A program made the position numbers and the translations under genes. From NCBI RefSeq assembly GCF_017562075.2, contig NC_054081.1, forward strand, positions 6,987,502-7,051,501: a DNA stretch of 64,000 nucleotides. The letters are read 5' to 3'. The DNA comes from Anopheles merus (lineage: Eukaryota > Arthropoda > Insecta > Diptera > Culicidae). The notes under the pieces were generated by a model. It worked only from the letters and a program-made list of their open reading frames with translations, was not told the origin of the DNA and did no database searches. How positions within the stretch are numbered: position 1 is the first letter of the stretch; every line of letters begins with the position of its first letter. This document shows, piece after piece, positions 49,256 through 58,859 of this stretch.

Positions 49256-50068
49256 CTACAGCTCCGCCCGTTCGGGTTTGCGCGTGCCGCTCGACGCCCC
49301 ACCGAACGACAGCATCACGTTCAGGCGCAGCTTCAGCTCCGCCCGCTTCGCGTCGCTCAGCTTCCCGGCCAGCAGCTTCTCGACGCGCTTCATCTCCTCG
49401 GCCACCACCTCGCCGGCTGATCGCCGCCCCCCATCCGCCTCTTTCACGATCTTGCGCATCAGCGACAGATACATAGGGTAGGGCGCCCGGCTGGCCGCGT
49501 CCCGCTCTGCCCGTTCGGCCCGCTCGACCTGCTCGATCAGAGCGCGCCATTCCGCCGGCTCCACCGTGCCCACGAACGACTCGGCCAGCCGGTCCAGCCG
49601 CTCGGTACACCCAGGCAGCCCGATGTACAGCGCCGTGTGGCGCTTGAGAAATTTGCGCAAGCTGTCGCCCGTCACCTCGCCGTCGGCCGGGGCGAAATCG
49701 ATCGGCGGCGTACCGTCCCCGTGGAACAGCTTGATCACCGGGTACTCCTTCGGGATGGCGAACCGCCGGCCCAGGTCGGCATTGTCCTGCTCGCCGTAGT
49801 CCTTGATGCCGACCAGCGCAAACAGCAGCTCGTCCGTCGTGCCGACCGTTTCGAGCGCGAGCCCGGTAAACGCTTCGTGCTTGTCGCCGTACGGGAAGGC
49901 GGTATCGAACTTCACCAGACTGTACCGGAACTTGCGCGTCACGAGATCGAACGTGGACGAGTCGAGATCGACGCAGCCCCGTGCGGTCCAGGCGGCGGCC
50001 GGGGCAATTAGCGCGCTGGCAGCGACCAGCGCAAGGGCAACGACCGACACCGTGGGGCGGTACCGCAT
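49256..50068 (-). CDS. wbl: ERp29 / Windbeutel-type ER chaperone
   Basis: Thioredoxin-fold protein of the ER lumen without redox activity; in Drosophila, Windbeutel escorts Pipe to the Golgi during dorsoventral patterning. Single coding exon, 270 residues (human 261, fly about 257). MRYRPTVSVVALALVAASAL is a signal peptide with cleavage near A26. The thioredoxin-like domain follows, starting GCVDLDSSTFDLV, with a lone Cys at about 32 and no CXXC. The all-helical ERp29 C-domain includes YPMYLSLMRKI. The protein ends ERAEL where relatives have KEEL or KDEL-like signals, so retention may be weak or variant. A 75 bp 5' UTR intron (50095-50169; GTAAGC and GTGCAG ends) precedes the start codon. Confidence 0.93.
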   Translation of the reverse strand: MRYRPTVSVVALALVAASALIAPAAAWTARGCVDLDSSTFDLVTRKFRYSLVKFDTAFPYGDKHEAFTGLALETVGTTDELLFALVGIKDYGEQDNADLGRRFAIPKEYPVIKLFHGDGTPPIDFAPADGEVTGDSLRKFLKRHTALYIGLPGCTERLDRLAESFVGTVEPAEWRALIEQVERAERAERDAASRAPYPMYLSLMRKIVKEADGGRRSAGEVVAEEMKRVEKLLAGKLSDAKRAELKLRLNVMLSFGGASSGTRKPERAEL

Positions 50069-50738
50069 GATGACGCTTGCCACCACTGAAGGAGCTGCAC
50101 ATGAAGAAAGAACAATCAAAGGATGCTCAAAGGATAGGCTGGTGCTGGGGGTGGGGTGGATTTGCTTACCTGCACCGCAGCGAGTAGAAGGCGTCGACCA
50201 CAATCCACAGGAAGAAAAGAATTTGTTGTCAACTGTCCGCTTTATTGTGCCATCCACACGAACGACTGCACGTTGTTTTACTTTTTCGACTGAGATTGCT
50301 AACTGCTTTTGTTTCACTGTACGCGAGACTAATAATAAAAAGTAGATTTTCTATTAAAATATTAACTAGCAAAATACCCTGCAGGAAAAGCTGCCTCTGC
50401 GGGGAGTTCCGATGCCGGCTAAAAACAACAAGAAGAAGGCATGTTGACATACACGCAAATTTGTTTACATTGCCAGTGCTGCCAAGCTGTAGCTTGTTGT
50501 TGCACTTTGCGTGAAGGGAAATAAAAGTTTACTTCAATTGTTTTGCAATTAAATTGATTTGGCGAAATTTTAAGCAAACCACAGCAAATATGTTTCTAAT
50601 TTAATAGAGAACAATTTTCGTTCTGTTCTTCGTCTCGTCGCCCGAAAGCAATCCAACTGTCAACTTCAAACACGCGTAGAGTGACCAGAACCATGAATTA
50701 CAGGGTGTGAAGGATTTTGGTTTTTGTTTCATTTTTAT

Positions 50739-51262
50739 TGATGCCCAATGAAACGGAAACTCCGTAGCTTCACAGGTTTGCTTAATTGATGGCGTATTAC
50801 AACCCGTCATTATATTACTTTCTTGCAATGTGTGTTCGACGAGTTTCATCTAATCATGTCCTTTATAGCCTTCTAACTTTCCGTGCAAAAATCTATATAA
50901 ATGGTCGTGTGGTCAGATACGTGGGCATCAACACCAACGACCATTACTCAAATCTCACTTGCTTCAGAGCTGGAGTTTGATATTTAAACAATCGTATCGC
51001 CGTTCTAGTTCTAGCGATGCATAACTTCAATGCGAAACCATACAACAGTACAGAGGAAATGAGAAAGCTCTCCTCCAAGCGAGGAAGCTCCACTGTTTGG
51101 GTATCCAACAAATTGATGGCGCCATCAGCTTTTTGGTATTTGTAGAATGCATGAGTTGTTTGCCGTCTGCTAAGCGAAGGCTTTTTATATTCCGTTTAGG
51201 TTGAAGGTTTGAGTCCTTTAGAACCCGTTTAGTGGTCGTTTAGTGGATTTGTGGCACTTGGG
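50739..51262 (+). mobile_element. 588 bp-family MITE, copy B (diverged, 5' end damaged)
   Basis: Right end TGTGGCACTTGGG is intact. The left end (near GATGCCCAATGAAACGG) no longer matches CCCAAGCGCCACA. The interior is about 90 per cent like copy A by eye, including TATAAATGGTCGTGTGGT. The most decayed of the four copies. Confidence 0.8.
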
Positions 51263-51353
51263 ATGTGTCAAATCAATACACCCAGTCAGACAAATCGGAC
51301 TTAATTTACCCGTTACTGCTAAATTACCGGTAATTTAAGAGTGATTTAAGGCA

Positions 51354-51392
51354 GAAAATACACGGACTGGAATTTCGCGGCCGCGGAATTCC
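51354..51392 (+). repeat. GCGGCCGC palindrome repeat
   Basis: GGAATTTCGCGGCC joined to GCGGAATTCC makes a near-perfect palindrome of 24 bases. The left half, with its flank (AAAATACACGGACTGG), recurs at 12352-12385. Confidence 0.75.
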
Positions 51393-51415
51393 ACCTGCTG
51401 TCAAACCCATAGAGC

Positions 51416-52004
51416 CCCAAGTGCCACAAATCCACTAAACGACCACTAAACGGCTTCTAAACGACTCAAGCACTCTACCTAAACGGAATATAGAAAGACT
51501 TCGTTTAGCAGACGGCAAACGACTCATGCATTCTAAAAATAGCAAAAAAAGCTGGTGGCGCTATCTGTTGGTGGGATACCCCAACCAGTTGAGCTTCATC
51601 GCTTGGAGGAGAGCTTTCTCATTTCCTCTGTACTGTTGTATGGTTTCGCATTGAAGTTATGCATCGCTAGAACTAGAACGGCGATACGATTGTTTAAATA
51701 CTAAACTCCAACGGAAACCACCAGCACTGAAGCAAGTGAGATTAGAGCAATGGTCATTGGTGTTGATACCCACGTATCTAACCACACGACCATTTATATA
51801 GATTTTTGCTCAGAAAGTTAGAAGGCTATATAGGTCATAATAAAATGCAACTTGTCGAAACACATTGCAAGAAAAGGATAGCAATATAATGATGAGTTGT
51901 AATACGCCATCTATTGATCAAACCAATGAAGCTGTGGAGCTTTCATTTTTTTTCTATGGATATTCAATTTTCCAGTCGTTTAAGCTTAATCTGTGGCGCT
52001 TGGG
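51416..52004 (-). mobile_element. 588 bp MITE, copy C (reversed)
   Basis: Starts CCCAAGTGCCACA and ends TGTGGCGCTTGGG, i.e. copy A reversed. Close to copies A and D by eye. Copy B lies 150 bp to the left in the opposite orientation. Confidence 0.88.
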
Positions 52005-52428
52005 TACTCTTTTTGTTCTTATTTACATCTTTTCACCGACAACAAACGACAGCACTTCGTACCGCTAAATTGTTCTCAAATTACTGTTATGATTGACACA
52101 AAACTGCTCGAATGGGTAAATTAATACAAGGCTGTCTGACTGGGCAATTTGCTCAAAAAACTATAAAAATTATTAAAATCACGTATATCTGAATCCGCGT
52201 ATCGCGGGCACTGCCTGTATACAGCTCAAATTGCCCAAACAAAATCTGACCACACTGACCGCACTGTGAACCGGCATATCGCAGCAAACATACACTCGCT
52301 GAAGAAAAAAAAAGAACATTCGAAACGTTCGGTCACGGTGCCACAATCAGCTAGCTGCTAGTGCACGATTGGTAACACCATCTACACCACAGCCGAATTC
52401 GATCACCGTTTAGTGCTCTGCCTTCAAA

Positions 52429-53318
52429 ATGTCCTTTCTCGTTCGCCAGCTAGCCCAAGCGGTACGTACCAGCCAGGCCGCTCCACCTTCACCTTGTTTA
52501 CATTCAGTGGCCCTCGGCTCATTATATAATTGCATTAAATTTAACATTTCCATTCCCGGCTCCCTAGTGCACCCGGCTCGGCACGTCCGCCGCTGCGCGG
52601 GGCTGCCTCCAGCGCAGCGCCCTGCTGCACACCGGCCGGATGCTGTCGGTGGCCCAGGTCCAGCAGCCCGCCCCATCCTTCCAGGGTACCGCCGTCGTCA
52701 ACGGTGACTTCCGCGAAATCAAGCTCGCCGACTATCAGGGCAAATATTTGGTGCTGTTTTTCTACCCGCTCGATTTGTAAGTGTGTGTGTGTGTGTATGC
52801 GGCATGCCAGCCGGGATCAACATGCTTCTTTTTTTTCATTCTCCCCATCCACCAGTACGTTCGTGTGTCCGACCGAAATCATTGCCTTTAGCGATCGGAT
52901 CAACGAGTTCCGGGAGCTGAACACGGAGGTGATCGGCGTGTCGGTCGACTCGCACTTCTCCCACCTGGCCTGGATCAACACGCCGCGGAAGGCGGGCGGG
53001 CTCGGCAAGCTCGAGTATCCGCTGCTCGCCGACCTGACCAAGCGGATCAGCGCCGACTACGGCGTGCTGCTGCCGGACGGCATCTCGCTGCGCGGGCTGT
53101 TCATCATCGATCCGGCCGGCGTGGTGCGCCAGATCACGATCAACGATCTGCCGGTTGGGCGGTCGGTGGACGAGACGCTCCGCCTGATCAAGGCGTTCCA
53201 GTTCGTGGAGAAGCACGGCGAGGTGTGCCCGGCCAACTGGGAGCCGAAGTCGAACGCGGCCACCATCAAGCCGAACCCGAAGGATTCGCGCGAGTACTTC
53301 GAAAAGCACGGCAAGTAA
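52429..53318 (+). CDS. Prx3: Mitochondrial 2-Cys peroxiredoxin (Prx3 type)
   Basis: Reduces H2O2 and organic peroxides in the mitochondrial matrix, recycled by thioredoxin. Exons 52429-52461, 52568-52776 and 52856-53318 give 234 residues. The first 35 or so (MSFLVRQLAQA, then Arg/Ala/Ser-rich with no acids) are a mitochondrial presequence. The peroxidatic Cys is at about 85 in FTFVCPTE, whose Phe codon is split by intron 2; the resolving Cys is at about 205 in EVCPANW. GGLGKL and the C-terminal YFEKHGK are the eukaryotic motifs linked to sensitivity to over-oxidation. A 20-base G-rich tract begins 18 bases after the stop. AATAAA at about 53408-53413 is the likely poly(A) signal. Confidence 0.96.
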
Positions 53319-53336
53319 GGTACGGTGGCGGCGTTT

Positions 53337-53356
53337 GGGGGGGGGGGGGGGGGGGG
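53337..53356 (+). repeat. 20-base G tract in the Prx3 3' UTR
   Basis: Near-pure G run in the predicted Prx3 3' UTR, between the stop codon and the AATAAA at 53408. In RNA it could form a G-quadruplex. Confidence 0.85.
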
Positions 53357-53407
53357 AGGGGGAGAGCAACCAGGAGCAGCATATACCTGTGACATTCTTT
53401 ATGTAAT

Positions 53408-53413
53408 AATAAA
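53408..53413 (+). terminator. Poly(A) signal of Prx3
   Basis: AATAAA 90 bases after the stop codon; no competing hexamer is closer. Confidence 0.6.
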
Positions 53414-53500
53414 AACAAGGGCTCGAGTAGCCTGGGGCATTTCCTTTTGCAAAGCTTACTTTTGGGTGGTTTTGTGTTGCGTTTTTTTGGACTATTTTGT

Positions 53501-53608
53501 AAAGGAGTTTAGGGAAATGCAATGACGTCTGATGAACGATGGGAATGGAATGATAGTCTATTTCTAAATCAAGGTTTACTTCGATCAATGATTTCTTTAA
53601 TAATTACT
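53501..53608 (+). repeat. Direct repeat, left copy (about 108 bp)
   Basis: From AAAGGAGTTTAGGGAAATGC to GATTTCTTTAATAAT. Repeated with a few changes at 54927-55043, on the other side of the TCCGGA array. Confidence 0.85.
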
Positions 53609-53744
53609 TTAGCTTGTTACTGGTGCACATCAACTGACTCACATACGCTTCCACGGAGCAAGAATCTACTAAACGGATATTCGTCAGTTTCCGTAGCAAT
53701 TCAATGCGCCGGGTCATCCCATCATCTTAAAACGCCTTTTTCAA

Positions 53745-54800
53745 ATTATCCAAATCAGCTCCGGAATCGTCTGAATTGGTTCCAAAATCAGCTCCAGAAT
53801 CGGAATCAGCTAATAATAGATCCGGAATCATTTTCCTGAATCGATTCCGGAATCAGCTCCGAATTCGGTTTCGAAATTAGCTCCGGAATCGGAATCGTTT
53901 CCGAAATCAGCTCGGGAATCGGAATTAGCTCCTGAATCGATTCCGAAGTCAGCTCCGGAATTGGTTCCAGAATTAGCTCTGGAATTGGTTCCAGAATTAG
54001 CTCTGGAATTGGTTCCGGAATTAGCTTTCGAATTGGTTCCGGAATCGAAATCGGCTTCGGAATCAGAATCGGCTCAGGAATCGATTCCGGCTAGCTTCGA
54101 AGTTTTCTGGAATATATTCCGGATAGTAGGTCCAGTATCATTTTCTTGAATCGATTCTAGAATCGACTCCGGAATCGGTTCCGGAATCAGCTCCGCAATC
54201 GGTTGCGGAATCTGCTCCAGAATTGGTTCCGGAATCAGCTCGGGAATCGGAATCAGCTCCGTAATTGGTTCCGGAATCAGATCCTGAATCGATCCCGAAA
54301 TCAGCTCCGGAATCGGAATCAGCTTCGGAATTGGTTCCGGAAGTAGCTCTGGACTTGGTTCCGAAATTAGCTCTCTAATTGGTTCCGGAATCGGAATCGG
54401 CTTCAGAATCGGCTCAAGAATCGATTCCGGTTAGCTCCGAAGTTTTCTGGAATATATTCCGGATAGTAAGTTCGGGATCATTTTCCTGAATCTATTCCAG
54501 AATCTGCTCCGGAATCGGAATCGGCCTCAGAATTGGTTCCGAAATTGGCTCCGGAATCGGTTCTAGAATCAGCTCCGGAATCGGTTCCGAAATCAGTTAC
54601 GAAATCAGCTCTGAAATCAGAATTGGATCCGGAATCGGTTCCAGAATCGGCCTCGGAATCGGCACCGGAATCAGAATTGGCTCCGAAGTCGGTTCTGGAA
54701 TCAAAATCAGCTCCGACATCGGAATTGGCTCCGAAGACAGAATCGGCTTGGATACGGAGTCGATTTCGGCATTTCCATACGAATAGGCGTTTGGGTCCAA
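53745..54800. repeat. Largest TCCGGA-centred minisatellite
   Basis: About 1 kb of 12 bp units alternating CAGCTCCGGAAT and CGGTTCCGGAAT types, with higher-order repetition (a block of about 400 bp recurs, each ending TTTTCTGGAATATATTCCGG). The right end, ATACGAATAGGCGTTTGGG, matches the unique tail of the 18 kb array. Frames through it (VPELALEL and similar) are repeat artefacts. Confidence 0.9.
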
Positions 54801-54926
54801 TGATGCAACGTATCGATAGCCGCAAAAAAAAATCCAAATCCGCTATTCCATATTCTGCGAAAAAAATGTTTCTCTTACTTGCTTGAGGTGTACGTACTTC
54901 GATTGCGTTCCTGGGCCCCATAACCA

Positions 54927-55043
54927 AAAGGAGTTTGGGGAAATGCAACTACTCTCGATGAACGATGGGAACGGAATAATGTTTTATTATATCTATTTCT
55001 AAATCAAGGTTTACTTCAATCAATGATTTCTTTGATAATCAAA
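54927..55043 (+). repeat. Direct repeat, right copy
   Basis: Partner of 53501-53608, offset about 1426 bp. Shares GATGAACGATGGGAA and CTAAATCAAGGTTTACTTC. Confidence 0.85.
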
Positions 55044-55535
55044 CATTTTGGCCAAATTTATTCGCCGCGACCACCTATACATGGCAGTGGAACCTTAACA
55101 CTCACATTAAGAGAGAGGGATTTCCCGGCCGTCTCGAACAAAACGAACTGGTTACAATCTATTACCGAGTTTTTGTTAACATCGCTGATTGCAAATTCGT
55201 ACAGATGTTCAAATACTCATCAGCTCTCCTCCTTCACCCGCACCAGCTCACTAGCACTTAACTCTAAATGCTTAAAATTCTACACACTGTTCTTCCCAGG
55301 TGTGATGAACGCTTCAAGCAAGCTTCATTTTCCGAAACCAGCTCTATCTTCCATTCCGCATTTAACACTTTTTTTTTCGTACAACGCTTCCTGCCCGTCT
55401 CTTTAGTTTTCGTCTCCTAGGCTCGTCCTCTTTAGGCGCGTCTCGTAACCTGCGCCGCTTCCGTTTACAGCCTTAACCTTAGCATTTTAATTAACCTAAA
55501 CGCTAGCCACCCCCCCGCCGGAACCGAGCACACCC

Positions 55536-57595
55536 TTACTTCCGATACTTGGCCCGCCGGTCGAGCGATTTCAGCTCGGCCTGCTGGTGCGACGCGTGGC
55601 TAAAGATCTGGCGCACCTTCTGCTGCCGCTCGCGGTCGCTCTCCATGCGCCGCTTGTGCTGCAGCTTCGCCAGGTACTCGTTGTCGAGGCGTATCTCGCG
55701 CTTGGCGCCGCGCGTCACCTTCTTAATCTTCTGCTGCAGCTTGCGGCGCTGCTCGCGCACCGGCACCGCCTCCTTCGGCCGGCGCCGGATGTCCTCGTAC
55801 ACCGGGTTAATCTTCGGCTCGAGCAGCCGCAGCGGTTTCGGTTTCTGCTTCGCCTGCGCCAGGTAGGGCAGGGTGCGGCCGGCCAGCGCGGACAGCTGCG
55901 CGATCGCTTCGTCGAGCGCGGTCTGCACCGGACGGCTGGCCGGCGCTTTGCGCAGAGCGCGCAGCGGGAGCAGAAAGTGGGCCGCAACGATCGGTAGGGC
56001 GGGATTGCTGTCCAGCTGGGTGCAGAGGGCGGAGAGCAGCGTGACCGTGCAGACGATGGCACGCACCTTGAAGGAGGGCGTTAGCTGCCCGAGCAGCAGA
56101 TCCTGCCCGGTGAGCTGTGTCGCGGCGGCGTCCGCCTCCGTCAGCACGTCCGCTTCGCTGAGCTGCAGGCTGGCGAGCTTAAACGGCTGCCCGACGGTGG
56201 CCAGCGGGTGCAGGGCGTCCTTGGCGCACGCCTGCCCCAGCACGCCGGTCAGGAAGGCGACGGCGGACGGGAGAAACCGCTTGGAATGCTCCGCACACTC
56301 CAGCACGGTCGTGACGAGCAGCAGGCCGCGGGCAATGTCGCGCCGGTTGCGCACCTGACAGCGGGAGAGAATTTCCCCCACGAACACGAGCGCCGGCGTC
56401 ACGATGGAGTGGCGCCGATCGGACGCCGAGAACAGGACAGGGACCAGCTTGAGCAGCACGACCGTCGCCAGATCGGGATAGCGCCGGGGTTGCTTCCGGA
56501 ACTCGCTGTACTTTTCCTCGAGCACGCTGTGGAACACCCGGCCAATGCCGGACGGGTCCGTTTGCGCGATATCGTGCAGCAGCGGCGTCAGCAGGTGCAG
56601 CATCTCGAACTCGCCCGCAATCGTGGCGCTGGTGGAGTGCGCAAACCGCACGCCGAGGTAGTTGAGCGCGTAGGCGAACAGCACCGACCAGCGCGATTTG
56701 TGCAGGAAGGGCTTCTGCCGGAGCGTGTGCACCATGGACGCGACCACACCGACCCGCCCCTGCACGTCGCCCTCGTGCCCGTCCAGCAGCTCGGCAAACT
56801 GTTCGTACTCGCGCGGCACGTCTACCATGCGCAGCGTGTACGTGGGCGCAACGGCCGCCGGCTTGGCCTTCGCTTTGGGCGCTACAGTTTGTTTGGCCGG
56901 TTCCGGTTCCGCGTCCGACTCGTCCTCGCTGTCGTCCTTGTGCTGCACCGCCGCCTTCAGGTCCGACAGGCTGTCCGCCTCGCTCGAATCCGACTCCTCA
57001 CCCTCATCTTCCTCCTCCTCCTCCTCCTCCTCCTCCTCGTCCGGTGCCGATCCGTTGCGAACGTCTTCCCCATCCGGCTCGCCGTAGTACGCTTCCTCCT
57101 CGCCCTCACCCTCACCCTCCACCAGATAGTCATCGCCGAGCGCGTCGGCCGAAATCGGCCGGCTAGCGCCGTGCGTCACCCTCTGCGCCTCCTGCTGCTG
57201 CATCCGCTGCTGCTTTTCCCGCTCGGCCACCTCCCGGCGCTTCTGCTCCTCCGCCGCCCGATCGATCGACTTCAGCTTCTCGGTGGGGGCACCGCGCGGC
57301 TCAAACACCATCTCGCGCAGCGCCCGATCGTAATCGTCCGGCTTCGGCCGCTCGCTATCCCGCCGGATGTGCTCGGTGAACTGCGGCATCAGGCTCTTCA
57401 GCTCGTCGTCCAGCCGCAGCCGCATCTCGTACATCTCGTCGTTCTCGCGCTGCCGCTCCGTCTTCTGCCGCTTGCTCTCCGCAATCATCTCCTCGATCAC
57501 CGTCTTGCGGTCCTTGCCGGCCGGTCGGCCCGAATCGTCGTCCGAACCGCCACCGAAGTGTGTCGCACTGGTAAAGGCATCTGCAAAAGCAATCG

Positions 57596-57666
<71 letters not shown>

Positions 57667-58115
57667 GCAAACAAGCCGAGCAGATGGCGGCCAACTGGCT
57701 CTCAGCGCTTACCCTGCAGCATCCCGTCCTCGTCCTCGTCCTCGTCGGCACCGTCCGGCACGTCGTCCAGGTGCTCGATCTCGTGCATCGTCCGTCCGCC
57801 GTGCGTCAGGTTCAGATTGTACATCTCCTTCGCCTGCTCCTTGCGGGACGGCTGCCGGGCGTACCGGCCGTTCTGCCGCGCGTCCATAAACTGGTTCGTC
57901 TTGTGCAGCAGCGCAAACTCCTTGCCGAGCGTCTGCTCCCGCTTCTCGTGCGACAGGCGGTGCAGCTGGCCGGGCCGCTTTGATTGTGTGCCACGGTTGA
58001 GCACGGCGTGCTTCGTCTTCATCACGACCGTCTCGAACGGGTTCGGCTTCCGGACGGTGGCCGCCGCCTTCCGGCGCAGCACCGCGTCCGCCTTTCTACT
58101 CACCTTGGCGCACAT
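55536..58115 (-). CDS. NOP14: Nucleolar protein 14 (NOP14)
   Basis: Nucleolar component of the small-subunit processome, needed for 18S rRNA maturation and 40S assembly. Minus-strand exons 58115-57713 and 57580-55536 join across an Asp codon (MLQDAFTSATHFGGG); 815 residues against 857 in human. N-terminal landmarks are NPFETVVMKTKHAVLNRG, REQTLGKEFALLHKTNQF and the acidic ADEDEDEDG. A Glu-rich tract of about 15 acidic residues lies mid-protein. The C-terminal half includes YALNYLGVRFAH, LLKLVPVLFSASDRRHSI and the basic end YLAKLQHKRRMESDRERQQK. The start is the first Met of the exon (MCAKVSRKAD). The only intron, 132 bp, is mostly a GT dinucleotide repeat. Its upstream region is shared with divergent MTFMT, 2.2 kb away. 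Confidence 0.95.
57601..57661 (+). repeat. (CA)n microsatellite filling the NOP14 intron
   Basis: About 30 uninterrupted CA units, transcribed as (GU)n from the NOP14 strand. Lies between donor GTAAGC at 57712-57707 and acceptor TTTTGCAG at 57581, about 15 bases upstream of the acceptor. Confidence 0.95.
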
Positions 58116-58239
58116 GGTCCCGCGTGTGTGTGTTTGGGTATGTTTGTGCGCGCGAGTCTGCTGAGGGGGGGGAAAATACGAACCCCGAACTTGGTGGTTC
58201 CCGGTCCTGCGTCGCTCTGTTAGCACGTGTTGTGCGAAA

Positions 58240-58320
58240 CATAAACACTGCCGCTGACAGCTGCCGCCGCCTTTGACAGCTCTGTACGACTGCGGGCTTC
58301 TGTCAACAGCGCGCGAAATG
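58240..58320 (-). promoter_or_regulatory. Probable NOP14 promoter-proximal region
   Basis: GCTGACAGCTGCC, TTTGACAGCTCTG and TCTGTCAACAG cluster within 70 bp, 130-200 bp upstream of the NOP14 start. Similar AGCTGTCAAA/TTTGACAG motifs lie upstream of NELF-C/D (about 4726), Ykt6 (about 6660 and 6692), TRIC (about 13280) and TUG (about 18548, as AGCTGTCACA). Promoter role is inferred from recurrence only. Confidence 0.35.
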
Positions 58321-58556
58321 TAAACAATGGCGAAAAAAATGGAGCTCATCATTTTACGTTACATTAGCGTTACACATAACGCTTGTTTATCTCAAACCCA
58401 AGCAACATTTTTGTTGAATGGCGTTTTTATTGTCGTGGATGGGCAAATCGATAGAAAATTATACCTTTTTTTGTTTTTTTATGTTGTTTTTATTCTGTAT
58501 TTATTTATTTGTTGACTTGTTGGTAAAACCAGGGTATTGAGAGCAAATTAAATGTA

Positions 58557-58805
58557 GCATTTTCAGTGAGAGAAATCTCCTCGGTATGCAGAGAACGATG
58601 GAGCTAAGAATATTTTAAATTTACAATTTATGGTGGACGATCAATTAAATTTAATGTTTTTTTTAATCTTATAAGCAGATAAATATGCAAAAAAAGCATA
58701 AAAAAAAAACATTTTTCATTTCATTTTAGCGATTAAAACCGATTTTTTCAACATCGTTCCAAAAGTCTCAACTCGGCACCCTTCGGAGCTTCTAAACACA
58801 ACATT
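58557..58805. mobile_element. Partial copy of the 390 bp MITE
   Basis: From TTTTCAGTGAGAGAAATCTC to TTCGGAGCTTCTAAACAC, aligned with the interior of the element at 5829-6218. Both terminal inverted repeats are lost. Confidence 0.7.
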
Positions 58806-58859
58806 TTGAAACGGTTTTTTTTTATCATTCGATCAATAGGGACATTATTTGGCATATGA

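Larger units (their letters stand above)
51281..52144. mobile_element. CCCAGTCAGACA MITE, interrupted
   Basis: Ends CCCAGTCAGACA and TGTCTGACTGGG; CA flanks both sides and may be a 2 bp duplication. Split at 51416-52004 by a reversed copy of the 588 bp MITE, leaving about 275 bp of its own sequence. It contains the GCGGCCGC palindrome at about 51375-51392. Confidence 0.7.

Noticed and set aside
51375..51392. Cloning vector or linker contamination (GCGGCCGC next to GAATTC)
   Set aside because: The same flank occurs at 12352 in a different repeat context, so a genomic repeat is more likely.
53961..54149. Repeated peptide VPELALEL, possibly a structural protein
   Set aside because: Direct translation of the 12 bp minisatellite; several frames on both strands are open for the same reason.
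56208..57983. 591-codon plus-strand open frame
   Set aside because: Antisense of NOP14 reading through the CA repeat as poly-(Thr-His).
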